Numbered from the stretch's first letter, positions 43,608 to 53,954 are shown. The stretch is DNA of 64,000 bases from Echinicola shivajiensis (GCF_018642165.1 NZ_JAHHZM010000011.1:1-64000), one strand, 5' to 3'. The notes: generated from the letters alone by a model not told the origin. Translations and numbers: made by a program.

Positions 43608-44828
43608 TTATGGTAGATGAGCATAACCATGTTTATTTTTCCATATAAAATATTTTTCTAAGGCCACCTTACCTAGGTCATTAAAGATATTTGGGATCAT
43701 AATGGCAAACTGTCTAGGTTTAAAAAGGTGATTCGCTAATAGGTACACTTCCTTATGCCCTGCATCCATAACACATACTGCAGGAATTTTTCCCCATTCT
43801 TTTTCAATCAAGTTTTCCTTACCATTAATTAACCTTAGGATATTCTTGGCAACTATTTTACCAGTCACATCACTTGGGTATCCTGTTTTTGGTACACCAA
43901 ATGGCGTATTCCTTATTTCAAATGGTACCGCCACCTTGACTGCCAAACCTGCCGCAAATACATTTTTATAGCCTATATGCTGGTACGCAGCATTGGTTTC
44001 AACAAACCCCTTTTGATCCACCAATTTTGGACTGGCTTTCATCACCTCGGCTCCTTCAAATGGAGGCATAAGCATAGCCATTTTATAGGGCAGTTCCTCT
44101 CCAGTTTTAAGGATGATCTTATTGTCCTCAATTTTGTCTATGCTGGCATCTGTAATCCACTTAATATTGTACATTTTCATAAATGTCTTGAGCATGGACT
44201 CTCCTCCAGGCATTCCATCAATACCAAAATTACCTAGATATGGCTCGGGAGTGATCCAATATAGTTTTACTTTATCCCTAACATTTCTTCTTCTTAGCTC
44301 CTTATCCATATTGAAAAGGTATTCGTAGGCGGCTCCCATGCAGCTAGCTCCTTGAGTGGCGCCAATAACCACCGGACCAGGGTTTTTAACCAATTCTTCA
44401 AAAGCCTCATAAGTTTTCAATGCCAATTTAGGAATCACAATATTATTGATCTTATTGTCCTCAGGTTTAAGCCCATCAAGAATGTCAAAATTCATTTTCA
44501 CCCCAGTGGCGACCACAAGGTATTCATAATCTAGGATCTCGCCATTATTCAAAATCACTTGGTTATTATCAGGATCTACAGATTTGGCAGCCTGCTGAAT
44601 AAAATCTATTCGCTTCTTATTGAATATTGGCCTAAGGTCAAAACGTATATCCTCTACTTTCCTTCTGCCGAAGGGAACCCAAATCAATGAGGGAACATAA
44701 AGAAAATCATGGCTCGGTGAGACAACGACGACATTATAATCGGCTTTGTGTTTTCCAAGCCCCTTTTGAATTTGGATGGCTGCAGTATAGCCAGCAAAAT
44801 TACTACCCAGAATAATTATATTTTTCAT
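43608..44828 (-). CDS. FAD/NAD(P)-dependent oxidoreductase, sulfide:quinone-oxidoreductase-like
   Basis: This is a 406-residue two-dinucleotide-binding flavoprotein. The N-terminal IIILGSNFAGYTAAIQ binds FAD; EYLVVATGVKMNF, GATQGASCMGAAYEY and NVFAAGLAVKV follow. The layout and the C-terminal amphipathic region match sulfide:quinone oxidoreductases or type II NADH-dehydrogenase relatives. Of the conserved SQR cysteines, one is clear in GASCMG and another in PAVCVMDAG. Sulfide oxidation is plausible, not shown. A palindromic operator candidate lies just upstream and a strong terminator downstream, so it is a single-gene unit. Confidence 0.8.
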   Translation of the reverse strand: MKNIIILGSNFAGYTAAIQIQKGLGKHKADYNVVVVSPSHDFLYVPSLIWVPFGRRKVEDIRFDLRPIFNKKRIDFIQQAAKSVDPDNNQVILNNGEILDYEYLVVATGVKMNFDILDGLKPEDNKINNIVIPKLALKTYEAFEELVKNPGPVVIGATQGASCMGAAYEYLFNMDKELRRRNVRDKVKLYWITPEPYLGNFGIDGMPGGESMLKTFMKMYNIKWITDASIDKIEDNKIILKTGEELPYKMAMLMPPFEGAEVMKASPKLVDQKGFVETNAAYQHIGYKNVFAAGLAVKVAVPFEIRNTPFGVPKTGYPSDVTGKIVAKNILRLINGKENLIEKEWGKIPAVCVMDAGHKEVYLLANHLFKPRQFAIMIPNIFNDLGKVALEKYFIWKNKHGYAHLP

Positions 44829-44864
44829 GACGATCCGATTTTTGTCTATAATAAATTTACATTA

Positions 44865-44885
44865 TTACACACTGATCCTGTGTAA
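44865..44885. promoter_or_regulatory. Operator candidate upstream of SQR-like gene
   Basis: TTACACA and TGTGTAA form a perfect inverted repeat with a seven-base spacer, 37 bases before the ATG. The position suits a repressor or a Crp/Fnr-type activator; the half-site resembles TGTG of Crp sites but with AT extension. Which protein binds is unknown. Confidence 0.45.
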
Positions 44886-45053
44886 CTTTTGGCACACTGA
44901 AACCTGAAATTTGTCATGTTTAAAGACCAGAAAAATTGAGCCTTTTGGTCCCTAGAAAGTGAGTAAGAACAGTTAAAAAATGATGAGATAGTCCTCATAA
45001 AAATTGACTATCTCCGAATTACACTAAACTTTTCTGAAGTTTATGTAATAAGC

Positions 45054-46109
45054 TTACCAATAAATATTATCCTTTAGGACTCTTTCCTCCATACCTTCGG
45101 TTGGTTGGTAAAAATTGACTTTCACATTACCACTATAAGGGTTTATAATATCCTCCAACAATCCATCCTTAGCACCTATTATCTTAGAACTAAAATGGAT
45201 ATTTATCTCCTCAAGGTCCTTATAAATCAAGAAGTCTAGAATGTGATAAATATTCTGTTTATTGAAATTCATTAAGGTAATCTTTTTCACTCTTTCAAGG
45301 CTATAAATAAATTGATACGCTTCTGATTTTTGGGCATTCCTAACGAAAACCTCTTCCAGCATAAAGCCTTTATCAATATGTAGGCTATCATTTGGCCATT
45401 TTATTTTTGGTCCCTCTTCTAGACTTAGCTTATTCAGTCTTGACAATTGTGCCAACTTATTGAAATCAGATTCGCTATCCAATTTGCCTTTTATTTCCAA
45501 TTCAAATATATTTTCTAAGGCATTGATTCCTTTAAATACATCATAATGAAATCTGTTCAACCTGTATGGCATTTCAATACATAAGTGTTCTACTTCACTC
45601 AACTGGTTGGGTAAAAAACCTTCATTATGGACAGCCAACTTCAACTCCCTAGATAATTGCCCCCATTTATCATTATAAAAGGAAAACGAGCTTTGTTTAA
45701 GTAGGGAAACAGATAATTCAGAGGCTTTTAGCAAATCATCCACCTGGTCTAGAACACTTTCCAATTGAGAAGCAAATTCATCTTTGGAAATGAATTTGGA
45801 TTCTCCAGCTCCCTTCTTGGTATATAGTACATGTGATTCACCGAATTTTGACTTTAGTAATTCTTCAAGCTTACTTTCTTGAAATAAAACATCACGATAC
45901 AAGCCAATTCCATGAAAAGCTTCAGGAACACTTTCCAAAACCCTTTGAATTTTAGCTTTGATCATATTGGATTGAAAAATTAAGAGGTAAATATCGGCAT
46001 TCCCATTAAATCCATCAGGCATGGAAAAGGGAAACTCATCCCCTTTTTTAGATTTCTTATTACTAAATAAGAAATCATTAAATCGTTGAAACAATGCATT
46101 AACAGCCAT
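45054..46109 (-). CDS. Unrecognised 351-residue protein with leucine-rich-like C-terminal half
   Basis: No family was recognised. There is no signal peptide or membrane segment. The first 170 residues are helical and charged. The second half (NIFELEIKGKLDSESDFNKL, then LSRLNKLSLEEGPKIKW and VKKITLMNF..LEEINIHF) alternates short strands and helices like irregular leucine-rich repeats. It is a probable cytoplasmic protein of unknown role, alone on the minus strand. Confidence 0.5.
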   Translation of the reverse strand: MAVNALFQRFNDFLFSNKKSKKGDEFPFSMPDGFNGNADIYLLIFQSNMIKAKIQRVLESVPEAFHGIGLYRDVLFQESKLEELLKSKFGESHVLYTKKGAGESKFISKDEFASQLESVLDQVDDLLKASELSVSLLKQSSFSFYNDKWGQLSRELKLAVHNEGFLPNQLSEVEHLCIEMPYRLNRFHYDVFKGINALENIFELEIKGKLDSESDFNKLAQLSRLNKLSLEEGPKIKWPNDSLHIDKGFMLEEVFVRNAQKSEAYQFIYSLERVKKITLMNFNKQNIYHILDFLIYKDLEEINIHFSSKIIGAKDGLLEDIINPYSGNVKVNFYQPTEGMEERVLKDNIYW

Positions 46110-46454
46110 ATCATTAACATGAATTGGTTAAACAAAATATTAATAAAATAATGGCGACAAAAAATACCTAAAAAGGATATTTGAATGCCTTAATCAAAAC
46201 AAGTACACAGCTTAATGCTGCGATGCTATTGCGTCATTTCAATTTCAACAAACAAATACGAACAAATTTACCTGACTGGATTAAAGAATCATGAATTTAT
46301 CAAAAATCGTAAGCCTAAGTAGGTACAATGTCATTATTTGCACTTTAATTGAAATGAACTTCTTTAGACTAATTAGAGTACAAAAATCCAACCAAAAAAT
46401 TTAGACAAAATAGGATAATTGATAGAATAATTATAAAAAACCCCGATTCAGGTA

Positions 46455-46508
46455 AATTGTAATTAATTATATTTTCTTTTACCAAATAAAATATAATTAA
46501 TTACAATT
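46455..46508. repeat. Perfect 21-base inverted repeat, AT-rich
   Basis: The arms AATTGTAATTAATTATATTTT (46455-46475) and its exact complement (46488-46508) are separated by 12 bases. It lies in the divergent spacer between the 45054 gene and the VOC gene (46110-46751), which otherwise shows nothing. It could be an operator, a transcript hairpin or a decayed small mobile element end. Confidence 0.7.
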
Positions 46509-46751
46509 GCTCCTTTAATGCTGAATGATATACTTCATTTATAAAACTTTCATGCTATACAGATACATAAAACTCCTTTATAAAATAAGTGTTTGCACTC
46601 CCCTTCCAACTGGGCTAAACTAACAAAATCCATGACCAGCCATATTAAATAATAGGTATGGCTTAAGTTCTTTCACTTTATTACTTTAGTAATCAGAAAC
46701 AGGCAATCATTATACAATTAATTGATCAGCAAATCATAAACCCGAGTTAGT

Positions 46752-47141
46752 ATGTCAATGAATACCATTTGTTATTTTGAAATCCAATCTTCCCAACCTG
46801 CAAGAGAAATAGATTTTTACAGGAATGTATTTGGTTGGGAATTTATTAGAGACGAAAGCGTACCTATAGAATTTTACCAATTAGACAACGCTGGATTAAA
46901 TGCAGCGCTATTTAAAAGGCCTGCCAAAGTTCCTCCCAAGAAACATGGCACCAATGCATTTACGTGTTCCGTAGTAGTCAAGTCATTTGAACTTACTCAA
47001 AGATTAATTCTAAAAAATGGCGGGCAGCTAGCTATGCCCATGTTCTCTATTCCTGGAAAAGGCTGGCAAGGATATTTCATGGATGCTGACAATAATGTTT
47101 TTGGAATTTTTCAGGAAGATAGTTCCGCAGGTAAAAAGTAA
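46752..47141 (+). CDS. VOC-family (glyoxalase/bleomycin-resistance fold) protein
   Basis: This 129-residue single-domain VOC protein has ICYFEIQSSQPAREIDFYRN at the start and PGKGWQGYFMDADNNVFGIF at the end, the usual beta-alpha-beta-beta-beta frame. Metal-binding residues are incomplete: the first-strand position is Glu in CYFEIQ, and no His is at the usual place, so catalysis is uncertain. It stands alone, convergent with the efflux operon. Confidence 0.85.
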   Translation: MSMNTICYFEIQSSQPAREIDFYRNVFGWEFIRDESVPIEFYQLDNAGLNAALFKRPAKVPPKKHGTNAFTCSVVVKSFELTQRLILKNGGQLAMPMFSIPGKGWQGYFMDADNNVFGIFQEDSSAGKK

Positions 47142-47221
47142 AAGACTTGTTCTCCTAGAAACGAAGGTAAAAAAAACAATAATCTAGTAATTCCTTCAAA
47201 GTTCAACTCCCAGGATGGTAT

Positions 47222-48643
47222 TTACAAATCCCATCCCCCGCCGAGAACCTTATAAAGATTCACGTAAGAGGACAATAATTGGCTTTTAGTAGAGATCAAT
47301 ATCTGGGCCGCATCAAAAGCCTGCCTTTGTTGCTCAAGGTACTCAAGGTAGGAAGTCACCCCTTTATCGTATCTTTGGAAAGAAAGCATCTCTGCATGAT
47401 CAGCAGCTGTTACCCTTACCTGGGTGGCCTTCAGCTCTTCTTTTAATGTGGCAATTTGAATTAAAGCATCTTCTACTTCTCTGAACGCATTAATTGCAGA
47501 AGCTTGGTAATTGAGCACCGCCTGATTGCGCCTACTTTTCTCAATTTTCACGCGCTTGGCGTTTTGCCCCCAATAAAAGAGGGGGCCAAATAATCCACCC
47601 CCAATATTCCAAGCCATACCATTTGAAGTAAGGTCTGATAGGTCATCACTGGCAAGTCCCAATAATCCTGTCAAACTTATTGATGGCAGTCTTTGCGCCT
47701 GCGCAACTCCGACAAAGGCATTAGCAGCAATCAACTCCTGTTCGGCGGCCACCAAATCAGGCCTTCTAAAAAGCAGTTCACTGGGCAAACCCATAGGAAT
47801 ATCAATATTGATATCTTGATCTTCCAAAGCAACACCCATTTCAATAGCGCCAGGTCTATCCCCTAATAAGACATGTAAAGCATTTTCACTTTGATAAAAC
47901 TGTCTCCGGTAAAACGGCACGGCTGAGGCTGCAATAGCTTGCTGTATCTGAGATTGATCCACATCCAATTGTGGAATAATACCTTCTTCAAACCTTCTTT
48001 CTACAATATAAAGCACGGAATCCCTGGACCTAAGAGTCCGCTCTGAAATATCCCAAAGAGCTTTAAACTCTAACATGTTAAAATAAGTTTGGGCTATTCC
48101 TGCTACCAAACTGATCTTTAAGGCTCTTGTTCCTTCAACAGTCGAAATATAGCTGGCCATTGCTGCCTCATTCAATCTCCTTAGTTTACCAAAAAAATCA
48201 AGTTCCCATTTCAAATTACCGGTAACAAAAACATTATTGGTAGGATCAGGAAGCCTGATCCCCTGATAATTACCCCTGGCATATCCGGCCTGCAAATCAA
48301 TTTTGGGAAGCATTTCCCTTCTTTGGATTTGAAGCATATAGCTGGCCTGAATAATAGATTCTAAAGCAATGTTTAGATCCTGATTGTTGAGTAAGGCAAC
48401 CTGAATCAGTGAATCCAAAACCGGATCTTCAAAAATCCCCCACCATTGGATTGCGGCCAAGGAATCTACCTCTAATGTATCCGTATTCACCAGCGAAGTA
48501 TCCACTGCCAAGCTGGGATCTTCAAGATAAAATCTCTCTGGGACAATAATTTCTGTTCCATGGTAATTCTTCCCTACCTTACATCCCCAACTCAGAAATA
48601 AAGGGAGCAAAAGCATCCATAATATTTTCCCTTTTATTCTCAT
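47222..48643 (-). CDS. RND efflux outer-membrane lipoprotein (NodT/OprM family)
   Basis: This 473-residue outer-membrane channel is a lipoprotein (LLLPLFLSWGC). Two OEP repeats are visible: LDSLIQVALLNNQDLNIALE in the first half and LLFRRPDLVAAEQELIAANA and NAFREVEDALIQI in the second. It forms the trimeric exit duct for the pump encoded upstream. Its ATG overlaps the RND stop codon by one base (TGATG), showing translational coupling. It is the last gene of the operon. Confidence 0.92.
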   Translation of the reverse strand: MRIKGKILWMLLLPLFLSWGCKVGKNYHGTEIIVPERFYLEDPSLAVDTSLVNTDTLEVDSLAAIQWWGIFEDPVLDSLIQVALLNNQDLNIALESIIQASYMLQIQRREMLPKIDLQAGYARGNYQGIRLPDPTNNVFVTGNLKWELDFFGKLRRLNEAAMASYISTVEGTRALKISLVAGIAQTYFNMLEFKALWDISERTLRSRDSVLYIVERRFEEGIIPQLDVDQSQIQQAIAASAVPFYRRQFYQSENALHVLLGDRPGAIEMGVALEDQDINIDIPMGLPSELLFRRPDLVAAEQELIAANAFVGVAQAQRLPSISLTGLLGLASDDLSDLTSNGMAWNIGGGLFGPLFYWGQNAKRVKIEKSRRNQAVLNYQASAINAFREVEDALIQIATLKEELKATQVRVTAADHAEMLSFQRYDKGVTSYLEYLEQQRQAFDAAQILISTKSQLLSSYVNLYKVLGGGWDL

Positions 48644-51600
48644 CAGGTATCGGATTTCTCTTTTGATTTTGCCTCCTCATATCTGCCCAATTTACCTATT
48701 AACAAGAAAAATTGCGGATACATAAACACCCCTATCAAAGTAGCCAAAACAATACCTCCCAACAAGGCTACTCCCATAACTTTCCGGGCCTCGGCCCCTG
48801 CTCCAGAAGCAAAAATCAGAGGCAAAATCCCCAGTACAAACGAAAACACCGTCATTAGAATAGGACGAAATCTCAGTTTTGCAGCTTCACAGGCTGCCTC
48901 ATACAAATTCATCCCCTCGTCAAATTTGATTTTGGCAAATTCCACAATTAGAATGGCGTTTTTAGCGGCCATGGCAATTAGCATAACCAATGAAATTTGC
49001 GCAAAAACATTCAGCTCATAGGATTCACTAAACAACCTAAAAATAAACAAGAACAACAATGCTCCGAAAATAGCAAAGGGAGTCCCCAACAAAATACTAA
49101 ACGGTAAAGTCCAGCTTTCATATTGGGCTGCAAGAATCAGGTAAACGAATACAAGTGAAAAGATAAAGACAACTGAAGTGGATCCTGAGGATTGCTTCTC
49201 CTGAAAAGACATATTAGACCAAGCGTAGCCCATGTCTTCTGGCAAGATCTCGTTCGCCACATCCTCTAAGGCTTCCAAGGCTTGTTGGGAGCTGTATCCT
49301 GAAGCTGGTGAGCCTGTAACTTCAGCTGATCTGTATAAGTTAAACCTATTGGTATATTCAGGTCCATAGGAATTTTTAACTGCAACTAAGGTATTCAGCG
49401 GGACCTGATCTCCTTTTGAATTTCTCACAAAAAACAAGTTCAAGCTTTCTTCATCCTGTCTATACTCAGGTTCAGCTTGTATATAAGCCTTATAAAGGCG
49501 TCCAAAGCGATTAAAGTCATTGACATATGCCCCTCCCAAAAACGCACCAAAGGTGGTGTACAGGTCATTCAGTTGCACACCAGTTTTCAATACTTTATCT
49601 CTGTTTATATCAATAAAACGCTGAGGAACTGCTGCCTGATAAGGACTAAATGCAGTGGCAATTTCAGGTTTTTCCATGGCCATCTTAACAAAATTGGCAG
49701 TATTCTCTGCTAAATATTCAGGACTATTACCGGCTTGGTCTTGGATGACTATGGAAAAACCAGATCCACTACCAAGTCCTGGTATAGCCGGTGGACCAAA
49801 TGAAAATGCAGCAGCTTCCTTAATATTCATCACCAATGCTCCATTAATCTTCCTTGTTAGTTCTTTTACCGTATTTTCCCGCTCATTCCAGTTCTTCAAT
49901 GAAATAAACATAAAGCCTGCATTTGTGGACAGGGCACCTGTTAAAAGAGAGAATCCCGAGGCTGTCGTCACCATTTCAATCTGCTCTTCCTGAGCCAATA
50001 TCTGTTCTATTTTTCTTGCTACCACATCGGTCCTTTGTAAAGAAGCTGCATCCGGCAATTGAATATTGACAAACAAATACCCCATGTCTTCCTCAGGAAT
50101 AAAGCCTCCTGGAACTTTTGAACCGATAAATGCAGCTGCAACACATACAATTAACAGGAACAAAAATCCCCTTTTCAACTTACCTGTGATTACCCTAGTC
50201 CATTTTGCATAGGCAATGGTAGATTTTTCAAATGTATTATTGAATCCGTTGAAAAACTTACCTAGTATGCCCCCATATGGCTCTTGTTTTCTCAATAACA
50301 TGGCACATAAGGCCGGACTAAGGGATAAGGCATTCATGGAAGAAAACACCACAGAAACAGCAACCGTAATGGCAAATTGCTGGTATAATCGTCCTGTGAT
50401 TCCCGCCATGGTAGCCACAGGAATAAAAACAGCAACCAAAACCAAAGTGGTTGCAATAACCGGGGCGGTTACCTCCTTCATGGCCAAAGTGGTAGCATCT
50501 CTAGGTGACATGCCCTTTTCAATATTAACCTGAACTGCTTCCACCACTACAATGGCATCATCCACCACTATACCAATGGCCAATACCAATCCCAGCAATG
50601 AAAGTACGTTTAAGGTAAAACCCAAAATCGGAAAAAGCATAAAGGCGCCTACCAGAGAAACAGGAATGGCCAAGGTTGGAATAAGGGTTGCCCGCCAATC
50701 TTGAATGAAAATAAACACGACCAAAATCACCAAGAGCAAAGCAATGACCAGGGTTACCACAATTTCCTCAATACCTGCCGTAATGGGCTCGGTAGAATCT
50801 AATGAAACAGTGTATTTCATACCCTCTGGAAAACTTCTTTCTAGACGATCCATAGTTCCAGTAATATTTTCTGCCAATTCAACTGCATTAGAACCTGGAG
50901 CCTGATAAATGGCCAAAATACTACTCTTTTTCCCATTCATACGGGTAATAGCTGAATAAGACTCAACACCCAACTCTACCCTGGCAATATCTTTAATCTT
51001 GACCTGCGAGCCATTTGAATCCGAACGAATGACAATTTCGCCAAACTCAGCTTCTGTCTGCAACCTGTCCGGCAGACGAACAGTATAAGTAAATTCTGTT
51101 CCAGCTGGAGCTGGTTCAGCGCCAAACTTACCGCCTGGAACAATTACGTTTTGAGAACGTATTGCATTGAGCATTTCAGGAATGGTAATCCCCATTTTTG
51201 ATAGCAGGTCAGGTTTCACCCAAATCCGCATGGAATAGTCACTACTTCCCAAGACATCCACACGGCCAATTCCCTTGATCCTGGCTAACTGATCTTTGAT
51301 ATTAATCAGGGCATAATTGCCCAAAAAGTTCTGATCATACTTATCTCCATCCGAAGTTAGGGTGATGAGCATCAATATATTTGGTAAAGACTTCTCGGTT
51401 TTTACTCCTAGACGCTTAACTTCCTCAGGTAATTTTGCAGTGGCCGCCGCTACACGGTTTTGAGTAAATACAGTGCTTAAATCCGGGTCAGAACCCACAT
51501 CAAAGGAAACGGATAATGACATGGTTCCATCATTGGAATTGGTAGAATTCATATAAATCATATTCTCCACCCCATTGATTTCCTGCTCCAAAGGGGCTGC

Positions 51601-51795
51601 GACAGATTGTTCTACAGAAACCGCATTGGCACCAGTATATGCTACACTTACCCTTACCACTGGAGGCGTAATATCAGGATATTGCTCTATTGGCAAACTC
51701 AGTAGAGAAACGGCGCCGACAATGACCATTATTATAGAAATGACAAAAGCTACTATGGGCCTTCTGACAAAAAAATGATGATCTTCTATCTTCAT
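48643..51795 (-). CDS. RND efflux permease, HAE1 (AcrB/MexB) family
   Basis: This is a 1050-residue inner-membrane proton-driven drug exporter. Typical blocks are FVRRPIVAFVISIIMVIVGA at the start, PIEQYPDITPPVVRVSVAYTGA, and the central transmembrane pair GIVVDDAIVVVEAVQ containing the Asp-Asp proton relay. A second-half repeat ends LIAMAAKNAILIVEFAK and MTVFSFVLGILPLI. ATG 51795 (MKIEDHHFF) starts five bases after the adaptor stop and is preferred over a TTG inside the adaptor gene. No local regulator was seen. Confidence 0.95.
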   Translation of the reverse strand: MKIEDHHFFVRRPIVAFVISIIMVIVGAVSLLSLPIEQYPDITPPVVRVSVAYTGANAVSVEQSVAAPLEQEINGVENMIYMNSTNSNDGTMSLSVSFDVGSDPDLSTVFTQNRVAAATAKLPEEVKRLGVKTEKSLPNILMLITLTSDGDKYDQNFLGNYALINIKDQLARIKGIGRVDVLGSSDYSMRIWVKPDLLSKMGITIPEMLNAIRSQNVIVPGGKFGAEPAPAGTEFTYTVRLPDRLQTEAEFGEIVIRSDSNGSQVKIKDIARVELGVESYSAITRMNGKKSSILAIYQAPGSNAVELAENITGTMDRLERSFPEGMKYTVSLDSTEPITAGIEEIVVTLVIALLLVILVVFIFIQDWRATLIPTLAIPVSLVGAFMLFPILGFTLNVLSLLGLVLAIGIVVDDAIVVVEAVQVNIEKGMSPRDATTLAMKEVTAPVIATTLVLVAVFIPVATMAGITGRLYQQFAITVAVSVVFSSMNALSLSPALCAMLLRKQEPYGGILGKFFNGFNNTFEKSTIAYAKWTRVITGKLKRGFLFLLIVCVAAAFIGSKVPGGFIPEEDMGYLFVNIQLPDAASLQRTDVVARKIEQILAQEEQIEMVTTASGFSLLTGALSTNAGFMFISLKNWNERENTVKELTRKINGALVMNIKEAAAFSFGPPAIPGLGSGSGFSIVIQDQAGNSPEYLAENTANFVKMAMEKPEIATAFSPYQAAVPQRFIDINRDKVLKTGVQLNDLYTTFGAFLGGAYVNDFNRFGRLYKAYIQAEPEYRQDEESLNLFFVRNSKGDQVPLNTLVAVKNSYGPEYTNRFNLYRSAEVTGSPASGYSSQQALEALEDVANEILPEDMGYAWSNMSFQEKQSSGSTSVVFIFSLVFVYLILAAQYESWTLPFSILLGTPFAIFGALLFLFIFRLFSESYELNVFAQISLVMLIAMAAKNAILIVEFAKIKFDEGMNLYEAACEAAKLRFRPILMTVFSFVLGILPLIFASGAGAEARKVMGVALLGGIVLATLIGVFMYPQFFLLIGKLGRYEEAKSKEKSDT

Positions 51796-51799
51796 AGTT

Positions 51800-52951
51800 T
51801 CACTTGGTTTCAAGGCCTGATTTTGACTCGAATTTCACCAATTCAGGCTGAATCTCCATACCTGAACGTGCAGTCTTTAAACCTTCCAAAAGCACCTTTT
51901 CACCATCGGAAAGCCCTGATGAAATGACATATAAATCTCCATAAGAAAAGTCAACCTGAATTAATTTTCTCTCAAGGGTATTTTCTGCATTAATCGTGTA
52001 AACAAATAATTCCCCCTGTAATTCAGATACACAACGTTTGGGAATCAGTATGCTGGCTTTATTACGTTTTATGGTAGTCCTAATTTTTGCGAATTGGCCA
52101 GGTCGAATTAAAAGGTCAGGATTGGGGAAAGTAGTCTGGATCAAAACTGCTCCAGTTTCAGGGTTGATGCTTCTATCTATAAAATCAAAACTTCCAGGCA
52201 ATTCATAGACTGTTTGATTCGAAAAAACCAAATTAAAGGTCAGTTCATAGCCCTCATGCATCACCAACTTCTCCTGAACATCTATTACAGCCCTGGCCAA
52301 TAACAAGTAATCATTCTCTGAAATAAAAAATCTAACGTGGACAGAATCAATTTTTGATACAGTATTTAATATGACCGGATTAGGTGATCTGCCCACAAAC
52401 TCACCTATCTTGGCCTCTGACTTCCCAATTATACCGCTAATAGGAGATGTAATCCGAGTATACCCCAATTCTATCTCAGCCATTTTTAATTCGGCTTGGG
52501 CAGCCCTAAATTTATCCATTGCCCCTTGATAATAAGCTTCAGACTCATCAAGTTCCCTTTGGGAAACTGCATTAATTTCGGCAAGGGGCTTGATCCTTTT
52601 CAAATTGTTCTCTGCATTGATTACTTCTACTTCGGAGGCCGCAACCATGCTCTTTTGGGCCAGCACTTTTTGCTGATAAACTTGGGGATCTATGGTATAA
52701 AGGTGCTGACCCTTTTCTACTCTCGAGCCTTCCTTAAATTCCATCTCCTCCAAAAAACCCTCTACCCTAGTTCTAACTGGAATATCAAAAAATCCATAAA
52801 CCTGCCCTACATGCTCATTGTAAAGAGGAACATTTGACTTTTGTACTTCTACTACCTTTAAAGAGGGAATTGGCATTTGGGCTTGCTTTTTGGAATCCTT
52901 GGAACAGGCCATCAGGAGAAGCAATAAAGCTATGTAAAGAGATTTTTCCAT
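51800..52951 (-). CDS. RND efflux periplasmic adaptor (MexA/AcrA family), lipoprotein
   Basis: This 383-residue membrane-fusion protein is anchored as a lipoprotein (ALLLLLMAC). The barrel-sandwich half-motifs are VEGFLEEMEFKEGSRVEKGQ and ITSPISGIIGKSEAKIGEFV, flanking a hairpin of helices (residues about 95-150). The beta-barrel and membrane-proximal domains follow, including RPGQFAKIRTTI. It is the first gene of the adaptor-permease-channel operon. Confidence 0.93.
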   Translation of the reverse strand: MEKSLYIALLLLLMACSKDSKKQAQMPIPSLKVVEVQKSNVPLYNEHVGQVYGFFDIPVRTRVEGFLEEMEFKEGSRVEKGQHLYTIDPQVYQQKVLAQKSMVAASEVEVINAENNLKRIKPLAEINAVSQRELDESEAYYQGAMDKFRAAQAELKMAEIELGYTRITSPISGIIGKSEAKIGEFVGRSPNPVILNTVSKIDSVHVRFFISENDYLLLARAVIDVQEKLVMHEGYELTFNLVFSNQTVYELPGSFDFIDRSINPETGAVLIQTTFPNPDLLIRPGQFAKIRTTIKRNKASILIPKRCVSELQGELFVYTINAENTLERKLIQVDFSYGDLYVISSGLSDGEKVLLEGLKTARSGMEIQPELVKFESKSGLETK

Positions 52952-53158
52952 AGTCAGCTAAGATTAACACACAGCCTTTCAAACACTCCTTATGGCTTGG
53001 GTGACCAAAAGCAGGGTGTATAAACAAACATTGATAATTCCATGTGACTTAACAAAGCAAATAGGACTAGCTTTGTAAATAATTATAATTTTGAGCAATA
53101 TTTCACCTTCTTAAAAATACTACTTGAAGCTAGTTTCTCGAGGTTTTAGCCCCTTCCT

Positions 53159-53194
53159 TAAAAATAAAAAAGCTACGAAACAAAGTTTCATAGC
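53159..53194 (-). terminator. Strong terminator without an obvious gene
   Basis: On the minus strand GCTATGAAAC-TTT-GTTTCGTAGC is followed by TTTTTTATTTTT. Nothing coding is seen on the minus strand upstream (53195-53900), so it either ends an unseen small RNA or shields the efflux operon from read-through. The rest of 52952-53663 shows no gene. Confidence 0.75.
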
Positions 53195-53663
53195 CTTAGT
53201 CAATTAAACAATAAACCCATTGGCAAGTAGGGACCATTTTCCATTAAAACAAGGATGTTAAAAAGGGACTTCAACTACTCCCCTTTCTATTTTACCTGAA
53301 TTAAGGACATAGATGCCAATCCCATGATCCCACATTCAACTTACCTTATAAATATAGGTGTTTTTCCTGTATCTGCCCATACTTAACACATATATTACAT
53401 TTTCAAAACGACATTAATTAATTTTTTTCATTATCGCTATTATAAGACATACCATAACAATTAATGAATATTCTTCCTTTAGATTCAGGAGGAATACATT
53501 GATTTTTCATCAGATCAACCATAAAGACAAATGATATAATGTCCAAAATCGATCATATTGTGTACGATTCCAAGACAAGAAAATCCAAGAATCCGTAGTA
53601 TTAATGCTTCAGCCCATTGGCATAATTTTAGAAGCCCCAAAAGTGACATATCAATTATATAAC

Positions 53664-53858
53664 ATGAATTTATTTCTGAATTTAGTTCTTTGGACCATCC
53701 TTTTCGTACTATGCTGGCCATTGGCCATTATCCTTATATTTCTATATCCATTTGTTTGGCTGATCCTACTGCCATTTAAGTTGTTGGGTTGGGGAATAGA
53801 CTTAAGCCTTTCATTGATAAGAAATATATTTATGCTTCCGTTTAGGGCCATTAAATAA
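53664..53858 (+). CDS. Small membrane protein
   Basis: This 64-residue hydrophobic protein begins MNLFLNLVLWTILFVLCWP. The pattern has one long or two short membrane segments, an LLPF.LLGW motif in the middle and a basic end (MLPFRAIK), which is common to small conserved proteins of Bacteroidota. ATG 53664 is preferred over a longer in-frame start at 53604, whose added residues are not hydrophobic or conserved in type. Function unknown. Confidence 0.6.
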   Translation: MNLFLNLVLWTILFVLCWPLAIILIFLYPFVWLILLPFKLLGWGIDLSLSLIRNIFMLPFRAIK

Positions 53859-53954
53859 GCTAATTCCCAAAGCCATAAGATCCCTTGCTCCAAATTGCGG
53901 GGATTTTTTTGTAACTTCTTGTCTGTATATATCTACTCTAAAAGACATTGGACC

